64,000 nt of DNA from Fimenecus sp036652055 (lineage in GTDB: Bacteria > Bacillota > Clostridia > Oscillospirales > Acutalibacteraceae). Shown piece after piece: positions 41,993 through 50,523 of the stretch. Made by a program: the position numbers and the translations under genes. The notes beneath the pieces were generated by a model. It ran no database searches and was not told the origin of the DNA. It worked only from the letters and a program-made list of their open reading frames with translations. The stretch lies in the NCBI GenBank assembly GCA_036652055.1, contig JAVVWP010000007.1, positions 1-64,000 on the forward strand. The letters run 5' to 3'. Positions within the stretch are counted from its first letter, which is position 1; every line of letters starts with the position of its first letter.

Positions 41993-42538
41993 ATGTCAAG
42001 AATCGGCAGACAGCCAATTGCCGTTCCTGCAGGCGTTGAGGTTAAACTTGACGGAAGCACTGTTACCGTAAAGGGTCCTAATGGTACTCTTACCAGAACA
42101 GTTCACAGCAATATGAATGTTGCTATGGAGAACGGTGAGATTTTAGTTACTCGTCCTGACGAGTCAAATCTTAATAAATCACTTCACGGATTAACACGCA
42201 CACTCGTAGCTAATATGGTCGAAGGTGTTACTAATGGCTTCAAAAGGGAGCTTGAGGTTAATGGTGTTGGTTATCGTGTAGCAAAACAAGGAAACAGCCT
42301 TGTTATGAATATCGGCTTTTCACATCAGGTTATTATGCCTGAGATTGATGGAATTAAAATCGATGTTCCTACCCCAAATAAAATCGTAATTTCCGGCCCC
42401 GACAAGCAAAAAGTCGGACAGTTCGCAGCAGAAGTGCGTGAAAAACGCCCACCTGAGCCTTATAAAGGCAAAGGTATTAAATATGTTGAAGAACACATCC
42501 GTCGCAAAGAGGGCAAAGCCGGCAAAGGCGGAAAGTAA
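41993..42538 (+). CDS. rplF: 50S ribosomal protein L6
   Basis: 181 residues. MSRIGRQPIAVPAGVEV at the start and KRPPEPYKGKGIKY near the end identify L6, located near the factor-binding stalk. ATG at 41993 follows AAGGAGG; the longer frame from 41945 overlaps rpsH. Confidence 0.98.
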   Translation: MSRIGRQPIAVPAGVEVKLDGSTVTVKGPNGTLTRTVHSNMNVAMENGEILVTRPDESNLNKSLHGLTRTLVANMVEGVTNGFKRELEVNGVGYRVAKQGNSLVMNIGFSHQVIMPEIDGIKIDVPTPNKIVISGPDKQKVGQFAAEVREKRPPEPYKGKGIKYVEEHIRRKEGKAGKGGK

Positions 42539-42553
42539 AAGGAGTGTATTTAA

Positions 42554-42913
42554 ATGGTTAATAGGCCTGACAGTAATAAGGCAAGACTTAAACGCCACAC
42601 GAGAGTCCGCTCTAAGGTTTCAGGCACTGCAAAGTGTCCACGCCTTGATGTTTTCCGCTCAACTCAACATATCTACGCTCAGCTCATTGATGATGTTGCA
42701 GGTACAACACTTGTAGCAGCTTCTTCAACTGAGAAAGATTTTACACAGTACGGTGGAAATAAGGATGCTGCTCGTGCAGTAGGCAAGATTTTAGCAGAGA
42801 GAGCTTCACAAAAAGGCATCAATGATGTTGTATTTGATAGAGGCGGTTATGTATATCACGGTAGAGTTAAAGAACTCGCCGAAGGCGCTCGTGAGGGCGG
42901 CCTCAACTTCTAA
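42554..42913 (+). CDS. rplR: 50S ribosomal protein L18
   Basis: 119 residues. RHTRVRSKVSGTAKCPRLDV, FRSTQHIYAQLIDD and FDRGGYVYHGRVKELAEGAR identify L18, which binds 5S rRNA. AAAGGAG precedes the ATG. Confidence 0.98.
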   Translation: MVNRPDSNKARLKRHTRVRSKVSGTAKCPRLDVFRSTQHIYAQLIDDVAGTTLVAASSTEKDFTQYGGNKDAARAVGKILAERASQKGINDVVFDRGGYVYHGRVKELAEGAREGGLNF

Positions 42914-42930
42914 GAAAGGAGAATTTCAAA

Positions 42931-43434
42931 ATGGCTATAAAAATCGATCCATCAACACTCGATTTACAAGAAAGAGTTGTTGCAATAAACAGAGTTTCTA
43001 AAACTGTTAAGGGCGGCCGTATCTTTAAGTTCTCCGCTTTAGTAGTTGTTGGCGACGGAAACGGCATGGTAGGCTTTGGCCTTGGTAAATCAGGCGAAGT
43101 TCCTGATGCTATTCGTAAAGGCATTGAAGATGCAAAGAAAAACCTTATTAAGGTTGCTCTAAAAGGCACATCAATTCCTCATGAAGTTATTGGTAAGTTT
43201 GGTGCAGGCGTTGTTCTTATGAAACCAGCAGCACCAGGTACCGGAGTTATCGCAGGTGGCCCTGTTCGTGCAGTTGTTGAAACAGTAGGTATTAAGGACA
43301 TTCGTTCTAAAGCTATGCGTTCAAACAATCCTTGCAATGTAGTCAGAGCTACTATCAACGGTCTTTCACAGCTTCGTAATGCTGATGAAGTAGCCGCTGT
43401 TCGTGGTAAGTCAGTTAAAGAAATTTTAGATTAA
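42931..43434 (+). CDS. rpsE: 30S ribosomal protein S5
   Basis: 167 residues. VVAINRVSKTVKGGRIFKFS, GDGNGMVGFGLGKSGEVPDA and the C-terminal SNNPCNVVRATINGL identify S5, involved in decoding fidelity and mRNA entry. AAAGGAG precedes the ATG. Confidence 0.98.
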   Translation: MAIKIDPSTLDLQERVVAINRVSKTVKGGRIFKFSALVVVGDGNGMVGFGLGKSGEVPDAIRKGIEDAKKNLIKVALKGTSIPHEVIGKFGAGVVLMKPAAPGTGVIAGGPVRAVVETVGIKDIRSKAMRSNNPCNVVRATINGLSQLRNADEVAAVRGKSVKEILD

Positions 43435-43447
43435 GGGAGGGCTAACA

Positions 43448-43627
43448 ATGGCAAATTTAGAAGTAAAGCTCGTTAAGAGTCTTATCGGTAGCAAAAAAGA
43501 TCAAATTGCCACCGCCCATGCACTTGGTCTTAGAAAAATCGGGGATAAGGCTTCTCAGCCTGACAACCCTCAAACACACGGTAAGATTAAGAAAATTTCT
43601 CATCTTATCGAGGTAACCGAAAGCTAA
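43448..43627 (+). CDS. rpmD: 50S ribosomal protein L30
   Basis: 59 residues, normal for bacterial L30. It begins ANLEVKLVKSLIGSKKDQ, followed by ATAHALGLRKIGD. GGGAGG lies before the ATG at 43448. Its place between rpsE and rplO is the canonical one. Confidence 0.97.
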   Translation: MANLEVKLVKSLIGSKKDQIATAHALGLRKIGDKASQPDNPQTHGKIKKISHLIEVTES

Positions 43628-43640
43628 GGAGGTGCGAATA

Positions 43641-44084
43641 ATGAAATTGCACGAACTTTCACCGGCAGCAGGCTCTAAAAAAGATGTTAAGCGTATTGGT
43701 AGAGGTGCTGGTTCCGGTCAAGGCAAGACGGCAGGTAAAGGTCATAAGGGTCAAAAGGCCCGTGCAGGCAGAGGAATGCGTCCTGGATTTGAGGGCGGTC
43801 AAATGCCTTTACAAAGGCGAGTTCCAAAAAGAGGATTTGTAAACATTTTCTCTAAGGAAATTACAGCTGTTAATGTAGCAGCACTTGAAAAAACATTTGA
43901 AGACGGCGCAGTCGTCGACATCGAAGCACTCATCAATGCAGGTCTTGTTAAAAAAGAACTTGATGGTGTTAAGGTACTTGGAAATGGCGAAATCAGCAAA
44001 AAGCTTACTGTTAAGGTTAATGCTTATTCCGATTCGGCTAAGCAAAAAATCGAAGCAGCTGGCGGAAAGGCTGAGGTGATCTGA
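43641..44084 (+). CDS. rplO: 50S ribosomal protein L15
   Basis: 147 residues. MKLHELSPAAGSKKDVKR, then the Gly/Arg/Lys-rich RIGRGAGSGQGKTAGKGHKG and GFEGGQMPLQRRVPKRGF, identify L15. ATG at 43641 has AAGGAGGTG upstream. The end of the gene carries the GAGGTGATC site used by secY. Confidence 0.98.
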   Translation: MKLHELSPAAGSKKDVKRIGRGAGSGQGKTAGKGHKGQKARAGRGMRPGFEGGQMPLQRRVPKRGFVNIFSKEITAVNVAALEKTFEDGAVVDIEALINAGLVKKELDGVKVLGNGEISKKLTVKVNAYSDSAKQKIEAAGGKAEVI

Positions 44085-44086
44085 GA

Positions 44087-45406
44087 GTGTTTCAAACAAT
44101 CATAAATGCATGGAAAATTGCAGACCTTAGAAAGAAAATTCTTTATACAGCATTTGTCATATTGATTTTTAGGCTAGGTGCAGCACTTCCTATTCCATTT
44201 GTTAACATTGCAGAAAGTGGTATTATTACTGACCCTAATGCAAATAACTTTATGACATATCTCAGTATGATGACAGGCGATGCATTTAACTATGGTACAT
44301 TGTTTGCAATGTCCATCACTCCATACATCAACGCATCTATCATCATTCAGCTTTTAACAGTAGCTATTCCAGCACTCGAAAGACTTGCAAAGGAAGGCGA
44401 AGAAGGCCGCAAGAAGATTTCTTCTATCACTCGTTATGTTGCAGTCGCTCTTGGTCTTTTACAGAGTACAGCGTATTATTTTTATCTGCGAACTCAAGGG
44501 TATCTTTCACTTGATGCAGCAGGTGCAAAATTCACTGGATTTTTTGCAGTTTTCCAAGCAATCGTTATCATTCTTTGCTATACCGCAGGCACAGCACTTA
44601 TTATGTGGCTCGGCGAGCAAGTTAACGAAAAAGGTATCGGCAACGGTATTTCAATAATCCTTTTTGCAGGTATCGTATCAAGAATGCCTACAACAATTTA
44701 TGGATTATATCAATATTTCGACAAGGGCGGTGCATATTATGCAATCGCACCTATCGCAGGACTTTCACTTATTCTGATGATTGCTTTCATCGTATGGATG
44801 GACAACGCAGAGAGAAGAATTCCTGTTCAGTATGCAAAAAGAGTTGTTGGCCGCAAAATGTATGGCGGGCAAAGCACTCATATTCCGATTAAGGTTAATA
44901 TGTGCGGTGTTCTTCCTGTTATTTTTGCTTCATCAATCCTTTCACTCCCTCCAACAATCAGTATGTTTGCAAAACCTGCTGAGGGTGGTTTCTGGGAAGG
45001 TTTCTTCAAAGTGTTCCAAACAACACATTGGGCATATGGAATTATGTACTTTGTATTCATAATTTTCTTTGCTTATTTCTATGCAGCAATTCAGTACAAC
45101 CCAATTGAAATGGCAAACAATATTCGTAAAAACAGCGGTGCTGTTCCAGGAATTCGTCCTGGCAAGCCAACTTCTGACTATATCGCTAAGATTTTGTCAA
45201 GAATTACCTTGCTTGGTGCATTACTCCTTTCGGTTATTGCTTTGTACCCAATTCTGTTCTCACAGATTACGGGGTTGTTCCACCACACAGTAAATATTAC
45301 TCTTGGTGGTACTTCAATCATAATTATGGTTGGTGTTGCACTCGAAACAGTTAAACAGTTGGAATCTCAAATGATGATGCGTCATTATAAAGGATTTCTT
45401 GATTAA
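44087..45406 (+). CDS. secY: Protein translocase subunit SecY
   Basis: A 439-residue ten-helix channel protein, the core of the SecYEG export pore. ALPIPFVNIAESG-like first loop, ALERLAKEGEEGRKK (cytoplasmic loop) and QYAKRVVGRKMYGGQSTHIP are family hallmarks. The start is GTG at 44087 with GAGGTGATC six bases upstream, overlapping the rplO stop. Confidence 0.98.
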   Translation: MFQTIINAWKIADLRKKILYTAFVILIFRLGAALPIPFVNIAESGIITDPNANNFMTYLSMMTGDAFNYGTLFAMSITPYINASIIIQLLTVAIPALERLAKEGEEGRKKISSITRYVAVALGLLQSTAYYFYLRTQGYLSLDAAGAKFTGFFAVFQAIVIILCYTAGTALIMWLGEQVNEKGIGNGISIILFAGIVSRMPTTIYGLYQYFDKGGAYYAIAPIAGLSLILMIAFIVWMDNAERRIPVQYAKRVVGRKMYGGQSTHIPIKVNMCGVLPVIFASSILSLPPTISMFAKPAEGGFWEGFFKVFQTTHWAYGIMYFVFIIFFAYFYAAIQYNPIEMANNIRKNSGAVPGIRPGKPTSDYIAKILSRITLLGALLLSVIALYPILFSQITGLFHHTVNITLGGTSIIIMVGVALETVKQLESQMMMRHYKGFLD

Positions 45407-45420
45407 GGAGGTAAAACTTT

Positions 45421-46053
45421 ATGAACCTGATACTTTTAGGTGCTCCCGGTGCAGGCAAAGGCACGCAAGCTGAAAAGATTTGTGAAAAGCTTTCTATTCC
45501 TGCGATTTCAACAGGGAACATTCTCCGTGAAGCTATTGCAAACGGAACAGAAATGGGGCTTAAAGCTAAATCCTTCATAGATGCAGGCGGTCTTGTTCCT
45601 GACGAGGTCGTAATAGGCATCATTAAGGAAAGACTCGTAAAGGATGATTGCAAAAACGGTTTTGTCCTTGACGGTTTTCCAAGAACCATTCCTCAGGCAG
45701 AAGCTTTAGACAGCTTAGGAGTTCGCATTGACAAGGTAATAGATATTGAAGTTGCTGATGAAGCAATTGCCAAAAGGCTTTCAGGCAGACGAGTTTGTCT
45801 AAAGTGTGGCGCTACTTATCACCTTTTATATAAGAAACCTAAGGTTGATGGAATTTGCGATGCTTGTGGCGAAAATTTAGTACAGCGAAAAGACGATATG
45901 CCCGAAACGGTACTTGATAGGCTTAAAACTTATCATGAGCAAACAGAACCGCTCAAGGGTTACTATGAGAAGCAAGGTTTACTTCGCATAGTTGAAGGTC
46001 AAGACGAAGTGGCTCATACCACAGCTCTTACCTTCAAAGCATTGGAGGATTAA
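45421..46053 (+). CDS. adk: Adenylate kinase (zinc-lid type)
   Basis: A 210-residue enzyme that interconverts ATP + AMP and 2 ADP. LLGAPGAGKGTQAEKI is the P-loop, FVLDGFPRTIPQAEAL binds AMP, and the lid has CLKCGATYH and CDACGE, four Cys that bind structural zinc as in Gram-positive enzymes. AAGGAGG precedes the ATG. The secY-adk-map order is the usual Firmicute one. Confidence 0.97.
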   Translation: MNLILLGAPGAGKGTQAEKICEKLSIPAISTGNILREAIANGTEMGLKAKSFIDAGGLVPDEVVIGIIKERLVKDDCKNGFVLDGFPRTIPQAEALDSLGVRIDKVIDIEVADEAIAKRLSGRRVCLKCGATYHLLYKKPKVDGICDACGENLVQRKDDMPETVLDRLKTYHEQTEPLKGYYEKQGLLRIVEGQDEVAHTTALTFKALED

Positions 46054-46055
46054 GC

Positions 46056-46808
46056 ATGATAGTGCTAAAAACTGCAAGAGAAATCGAGCTGCAAAAGAAA
46101 GCTTGTATAATCTCGGCAGAAGCATTAAGGTTGGCGGGCGAGTCGGTTCATCCGGGTATAACTACTTGGGAGATTGACAAGATAGCTTATGACTATATTA
46201 AAAAGCAAGGTGCTGAGCCGAACTTTTTAAATTACAATGGGTTTCCTGCCACCGCATGCATTTCCATAAATGATGAGGTTATTCATGGAATACCGAGCAA
46301 AAAGCGTGTATTAAAAGAAGGCGACATAGTCAGCATTGACCTTGGAGCTAAAGTAGATGGTTATAACGGCGATAATGCTGCCACTTTTGCAGTTGGAAAA
46401 ATTTCTGACGAGGCAAAGCGGCTGTGCGACACGACAAGAGAAAGTCTTTACGAAGGCATAAAAATGGCGGTTGCAGGCGGTAGGATTGGCGATATAGCTT
46501 ATGCAGTACAAAGCTATTGTGAGGAAAAGGGTTACGGTGTTGTGCGAGAGTATACAGGGCATGGCGTTGGAACACATTTGCATGAGGACCCCAGCGTACC
46601 GAATTTCGGCACTCCCGGAAGGGGTGTTCGCCTGTTGCCGGGTATGGTAATTGCCATTGAACCTATGATAAATATGGGCAAGGCGGCAATAAAACAATTA
46701 CCCGACGGTTGGACCGTCAAGACTCGTGACGGTAAGCTTTCCGCTCATTTTGAGCATACGATTGCAATCACAGCAAATGGTCCGCTGATATTGACTAAAC
46801 TCGATTGA
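46056..46808 (+). CDS. map: Methionine aminopeptidase, type I
   Basis: A 250-residue enzyme that removes the initiator Met. Metal ligands are visible in SIDLGAKVDGYNGDNAATFAV (two Asp), GTHLHEDPSVPNFG (His), AIEPMINMG (Glu) and SAHFEHTIAIT (Glu). It starts 2 bp after the adk stop, probably translated by coupling, since only a weak site is inside adk. Confidence 0.97.
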   Translation: MIVLKTAREIELQKKACIISAEALRLAGESVHPGITTWEIDKIAYDYIKKQGAEPNFLNYNGFPATACISINDEVIHGIPSKKRVLKEGDIVSIDLGAKVDGYNGDNAATFAVGKISDEAKRLCDTTRESLYEGIKMAVAGGRIGDIAYAVQSYCEEKGYGVVREYTGHGVGTHLHEDPSVPNFGTPGRGVRLLPGMVIAIEPMINMGKAAIKQLPDGWTVKTRDGKLSAHFEHTIAITANGPLILTKLD

Positions 46809-46817
46809 GGTATGACT

Positions 46818-47060
46818 ATGGAACTAAAAAACGGTTCGGTTGTGAGGTCAATCAAAGGGCGGGATAAAAATCGCCTAATGTGTGTGATAGATGTGTGTGA
46901 AGATCGAATTATGGTGTGTGATGGAAAAGAGCGACCGCTTGAGAGAGCAAAAGCAAAAAATCCAAAGCATATAGTATCGGTTGAAAAAGAGCTTTTACCT
47001 GAACATCTGGGTTCAAATAAAGCTATAAAAAAAGCGTTAAAGATAATAAGTGAGGCTTAA
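46818..47060 (+). CDS. KOW-domain RNA-binding protein (L14e-like)
   Basis: An 80-residue protein of the type found between map and infA in many Clostridia. LKNGSVVRSIKGRDKNRL has the KOW pattern, and the rest is basic and helical. Presumed to bind RNA or ribosomes; its role is not established. ATG at 46818 has GAGG seven bases upstream; the ATG at 46812 is too close to that site. Confidence 0.85.
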   Translation: MELKNGSVVRSIKGRDKNRLMCVIDVCEDRIMVCDGKERPLERAKAKNPKHIVSVEKELLPEHLGSNKAIKKALKIISEA

Positions 47061-47063
47061 TTT

Positions 47064-47282
47064 ATGTCAAAACAGGATATGATTGAAATTGAAGGTACTG
47101 TCGTTGAAGCTCTGCCTAACGCAACATTCCAGGTAGTTCTTGAAAACGATCACCAAATTTTAGCCCATATATCCGGAAAACTTAGAATGAATTTCATTCG
47201 AATTCTTCCGGGCGATAAAGTGACGGTCGAGATGTCGCCATATGACCTCACACGCGGGCGTATTACATGGCGTTCAAAGTAA
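47064..47282 (+). CDS. infA: Translation initiation factor IF-1
   Basis: 72 residues, exact family length, an OB-fold protein: MIEIEGTVVEALPNATFQV, GKLRMNFIRILPGDKVTVE and a C-terminal YDLTRGRITWR. It blocks the ribosomal A site during initiation. It starts 3 bp after the KOW gene. Confidence 0.98.
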   Translation: MSKQDMIEIEGTVVEALPNATFQVVLENDHQILAHISGKLRMNFIRILPGDKVTVEMSPYDLTRGRITWRSK

Positions 47283-47322
47283 GAATAAAAGAAGAAGTTC
47301 TATATTTTAAGGAGGTATTCCA

Positions 47323-47436
47323 ATGAAAGTCAGACCTTCTGTCAAAAAAATTTGCGAAAAGTGCAAAGTTATAAAACGCAAGGGTAAAGTTATGGTTATA
47401 TGCGAAAACCCTAAGCATAAACAGCGTCAAGGCTAA
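47323..47436 (+). CDS. rpmJ: 50S ribosomal protein L36
   Basis: 37 residues, the zinc-binding form: KVRPSVKKICEKCKV with two Cys, then CENPKHKQRQG with the third Cys and the His. AAGGAGG lies before the ATG at 47323. It has the canonical place between infA and rpsM. Confidence 0.98.
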   Translation: MKVRPSVKKICEKCKVIKRKGKVMVICENPKHKQRQG

Positions 47437-47561
47437 TAAAAAGCCTTCCGGCTATCGTTGTTAAAGATCTAAACAACGATGCTGTACTTTTCCAAAAGAC
47501 GAATTTTTTTAAGGTTAGGGACTATTATGTTCCACCGCATCAAATGGAGGTGCAACTGTAA
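47437..47561 (+). promoter_or_regulatory. Hairpin-bearing gap before rpsM (possible alpha-operon leader)
   Basis: A 125-nt gap, unusually long for this operon. It has a 9-bp perfect stem ATCGTTGTT/AACAACGAT (47454-47462 with 47472-47480), preceded by a small AGCC/GGCT hairpin, with no T-run. E. coli S4 controls rpsM translation from this position; the same is possible here but unproven. Confidence 0.35.
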
Positions 47562-47930
47562 ATGGCACGTATTTCAGGTGTTGATTTGCCGAGAGATAAA
47601 AGAGTTGAAATAGGACTTACTTATATCTTTGGTATCGGTAGAAAAACTGCAAGCGATATTATCGCCGCAACAGGTGTAAATCCCGACACTCGTGTCAAGG
47701 ATTTGACCGAAGACGATGTTGCAAAGCTTCGTGAGTACATCGAGCATAGTGTTAAGGTAGAGGGCGACCTTCGCCGTGACACAGCTTTCGATATCAAAAG
47801 ACTTATCGAAATAGGTTGCTATCGTGGCATTCGTCATCGCAAGGGCTTACCTGTTAGAGGGCAAACCTCTAAAAACAATGCCCGCACACGCAAAGGACCT
47901 AAGAAAACAATCGCAAATAAGAAGAAATAA
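47562..47930 (+). CDS. rpsM: 30S ribosomal protein S13
   Basis: 122 residues. ARISGVDLPRDKRVEIGLTY at the start and GLPVRGQTSKNNARTRKGP at the end identify S13, which bridges to the 50S subunit and contacts P-site tRNA. TGGAGGTG precedes the ATG. Confidence 0.98.
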   Translation: MARISGVDLPRDKRVEIGLTYIFGIGRKTASDIIAATGVNPDTRVKDLTEDDVAKLREYIEHSVKVEGDLRRDTAFDIKRLIEIGCYRGIRHRKGLPVRGQTSKNNARTRKGPKKTIANKKK

Positions 47931-47947
47931 AGAGGAGGGATTAATAA

Positions 47948-48355
47948 ATGGCTACCAAAGGTTCAGTTAAAAAAGGGGCGTCTACTCGTAAACGCCGTGA
48001 ACGCAAAAACATTGAAAAAGGTGCAGCTCATATTCAATCCACCTTCAATAACACAATCGTTACTATTACTGATGTTCAAGGCAATGCAATATCATGGGCT
48101 AGTTCAGGTGAAATGGGCTTTAGAGGCTCAAGAAAATCTACACCATATGCAGCTCAGATAGCAGCAGAAACTGCCGCAAAAGCAGCTATGGAACATGGTA
48201 TGAAAATCGTTGAGGTTTATGTTAAAGGACCGGGTTCAGGTCGTGAAGCAGCAATCAGAGCTTTACAAACCGCAGGTTTAGAAGTAACTCTTATTAAAGA
48301 TGTTACCCCTATTCCACATAACGGATGCCGCCCGCCTAAAAGAAGAAGAGTATAA
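47948..48355 (+). CDS. rpsK: 30S ribosomal protein S11
   Basis: 135 residues. GAAHIQSTFNNTIVTITD, SSGEMGFRGSRKSTPYAAQ and the C-terminal PIPHNGCRPPKRRRV identify S11, on the 30S platform near the mRNA exit. GAGGAGG precedes the ATG. Confidence 0.98.
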   Translation: MATKGSVKKGASTRKRRERKNIEKGAAHIQSTFNNTIVTITDVQGNAISWASSGEMGFRGSRKSTPYAAQIAAETAAKAAMEHGMKIVEVYVKGPGSGREAAIRALQTAGLEVTLIKDVTPIPHNGCRPPKRRRV

Positions 48356-48372
48356 CATTTGGAGGTGTAATT

Positions 48373-48999
48373 ATGGCTAGATATACCGAAGCGGTTTGTA
48401 AATTATGCCGTCGTGAGGGTAAAAAGCTTTTCCTCAAAGGTGAACGCTGCTATACCGGCAAGTGTGCTTTTGAGCGTCGTAGCTATGCTCCGGGACAACA
48501 TGGTCAAAGCCGCAAGAAAACATCTGAATACGGACTTCAGCTTCGTGCAAAGCAACAAGCTCGTCGTTTCTATGGTATTCAGGAAGGTCAGTTCCATAAG
48601 TATTTTCTTATGGCTGAAAAACAAAAGGGAATCGCTGGCGAAAACCTTTTGAGAATATGCGAAAGTCGTCTTGATAATGTCGTTTATCTACTTGGATGGG
48701 CTTCATCAAGAGCTGAAGCAAGGCAATTAACAGTTCATGGTCATTACCTTGTCAATGGTAAAAAAGTTGATGTTCCGTCTTACCTTTTAAAGGTTGGCGA
48801 CACAATTTCTATTAAAGATAAGAGCCGTGAAGGCGAAAAGATTAAGGCAGTACTTGAGGCTAACGCTTCTCGTCCTGTACCGCAATGGCTTGATAAGAAC
48901 GCAGAAACAATTTCAGCTAAGGTTATTAACCTTCCTGAAAGAGAGCAGATTGAAGCTCCTGTTGAAGAGCATCTTATCGTCGAGTTCTATTCAAAATAA
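48373..48999 (+). CDS. rpsD: 30S ribosomal protein S4
   Basis: 208 residues. ARYTEAVCKLCRREGKKLFL has an N-terminal Cys pair, followed by RRSYAPGQHGQ, ESRLDNVVYLLGWASSRAEA and HGHYLVNGKKVDVPS (S4 domain). S4 starts 30S assembly. In Bacillus rpsD lies elsewhere; here it is in the alpha operon, as in other clostridia. TGGAGGTG precedes the ATG. Confidence 0.97.
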   Translation: MARYTEAVCKLCRREGKKLFLKGERCYTGKCAFERRSYAPGQHGQSRKKTSEYGLQLRAKQQARRFYGIQEGQFHKYFLMAEKQKGIAGENLLRICESRLDNVVYLLGWASSRAEARQLTVHGHYLVNGKKVDVPSYLLKVGDTISIKDKSREGEKIKAVLEANASRPVPQWLDKNAETISAKVINLPEREQIEAPVEEHLIVEFYSK

Positions 49000-49038
49000 T
49001 AGAATATCACATAACTTTTCAAACATTAAAAAATTATC

Positions 49039-49057
49039 GGCGGGCATAAAGCCCGTC
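49039..49057 (+). other. Hairpin between rpsD and rpoA
   Basis: GGCGGGC, loop ATAAA, GCCCGTC (one G-T pair), without a T-run, 21 nt upstream of rpoA. It may slow or protect the mRNA between ribosomal and polymerase genes; the role is unknown. Confidence 0.45.
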
Positions 49058-49078
49058 CCTATAATAGGAGGGTTTTGA

Positions 49079-50029
49079 ATGATAGGAATTGAGAAGCCCA
49101 GCATAGAAGCACTTGATTTAACCGAAGATGGCACTTATGGCAAGTTTATTTTGGAGCCACTTGAGAGAGGCTATGGTACAACGCTTGGAAATAGTATGCG
49201 TCGTGTGCTTTTATCATCTCTCCCAGGTTATGCAATTACCTCTGCTAAGATTGATGGCGTTCTTCACGAATTCTCAACCGTTGACGGTGTCAAAGAGGAT
49301 GTTACTGAAATCGTTCTTAATCTTAAAGGTGTAATTTTAAAAATTCATGGCGATGGTCCTAAAACCATTTACATCGAAGCAAGTGGAAAATGCGAAGTTA
49401 GAGCAGGGGACATTAAGACTGATTCTGAAGTTGAAATTCTTAATCCTGACCACCTGATTGCTACTCTTAGTGAGGGTGCTACTCTCAATATGGAGCTTAC
49501 AGCAGATCGTGGCAGAGGATATGTTTCATCACAAAGAAATAAGGAACTTATGCAGCCTGTTATCGGCGTAATTGCAATAGACTCTATCTATACACCGGTG
49601 TTAAAAGTGAACTACACAGTTGAAAATACTCGTGTAGGTCAGATTACCGATTATGATAAGCTAACACTTGAAGCTTGGACAGATGGAACAATTTCCGCTA
49701 AGGAAGCTGTTTCTCTTGCAGCTAAGATATTAACCGAGCATCTAAATCTTTTTGTTGACCTCTCAGACGAGGCGGGCAACACTGAGGTTATGGTTGTTAA
49801 AGATGACAACGGTAAGGAAAAAGCACTTGAAATGACTATTGAAGAGCTTGACCTTTCAGTTCGTTCATTTAACTGCCTAAAGAGAGCAGGTATTAACACG
49901 GTAGAAGATTTAATCAATAAGTCAGAGGAAGATATGATGAAGGTGAGAAATCTTGGCAGAAAATCTCTTGATGAGGTTGCAGCTAAGCTTGAGTCACTTA
50001 ACTTCACTCTTCGCAAGGAAGACGAATAA
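49079..50029 (+). CDS. rpoA: DNA-directed RNA polymerase subunit alpha
   Basis: A 316-residue alpha subunit. The N-terminal domain has LEPLERGYGTTLGNSMRRVL for dimerisation and the alpha-CTD has LDLSVRSFNCLKRAGINTV and NLGRKSLDEV for DNA and activator contacts. It scaffolds core polymerase assembly. GGAGGG precedes the ATG. Confidence 0.98.
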   Translation: MIGIEKPSIEALDLTEDGTYGKFILEPLERGYGTTLGNSMRRVLLSSLPGYAITSAKIDGVLHEFSTVDGVKEDVTEIVLNLKGVILKIHGDGPKTIYIEASGKCEVRAGDIKTDSEVEILNPDHLIATLSEGATLNMELTADRGRGYVSSQRNKELMQPVIGVIAIDSIYTPVLKVNYTVENTRVGQITDYDKLTLEAWTDGTISAKEAVSLAAKILTEHLNLFVDLSDEAGNTEVMVVKDDNGKEKALEMTIEELDLSVRSFNCLKRAGINTVEDLINKSEEDMMKVRNLGRKSLDEVAAKLESLNFTLRKEDE

Positions 50030-50045
50030 CAAAGGAGTGATTTAG

Positions 50046-50402
50046 ATGCCCGGAACAAGAAAACTCGGCAGACCCACCGACCATCGCAGGGCAATGCTCA
50101 GAGGTCTGGTAACATATTTGTTGGAAAGCGGTAAAGTTGAAACAACAGATACCAGGGCTAAGGAAGTTCGCTGTATGGCAGAAAAAATGATTACAATTGC
50201 CAAGGATAACTCCTTACACTCAAGAAGACAAGTTTTGGCATATGTTACAAAAGAAGATGTTGTCAAAAAATTGTTTGATGAGATTGCACCTAAGTATCAA
50301 GATGTTAATGGTGGATATACAAGAATAACAAAAACTCGTGCAAGACGCGGCGATGCAGCAGAAATGTGCATTATCGAATTAGTCGAGCCAAAAGCTAAAT
50401 AA
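50046..50402 (+). CDS. rplQ: 50S ribosomal protein L17
   Basis: 118 residues. RKLGRPTDHRRAMLRGLVTY at the start and GGYTRITKTRARRGDAAEM near the end identify L17, near the tunnel exit. Last gene of the operon, 16 bp after rpoA, with AAAGGAGTGAT upstream, closed by a strong terminator. Confidence 0.98.
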   Translation: MPGTRKLGRPTDHRRAMLRGLVTYLLESGKVETTDTRAKEVRCMAEKMITIAKDNSLHSRRQVLAYVTKEDVVKKLFDEIAPKYQDVNGGYTRITKTRARRGDAAEMCIIELVEPKAK

Positions 50403-50419
50403 TTTTTAGTTTAATTTTA

Positions 50420-50448
50420 CCCTCAGGAATTTTTCCTGAGGGTTTTTT
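50420..50448 (+). terminator. Terminator of the S10-spc-alpha operon
   Basis: A 9-bp stem CCCTCAGGA/TCCTGAGGG followed by six T, 18 nt after the rplQ stop. Confidence 0.92.
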
Positions 50449-50455
50449 GCTTTTT

Positions 50456-50498
50456 GTAAAAAAATAAATGTTGGAGTTTCCATACCCCAACATTTATT
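50456..50498 (-). terminator. Terminator of the trpB2 transcript
   Basis: A 12-bp stem (50463-50474 with 50487-50498) followed on the minus strand by a run of T, downstream of the trpB2 stop. Confidence 0.8.
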
Positions 50499-50523
50499 AT
50501 AGAACCACATTTATTATTGAACC

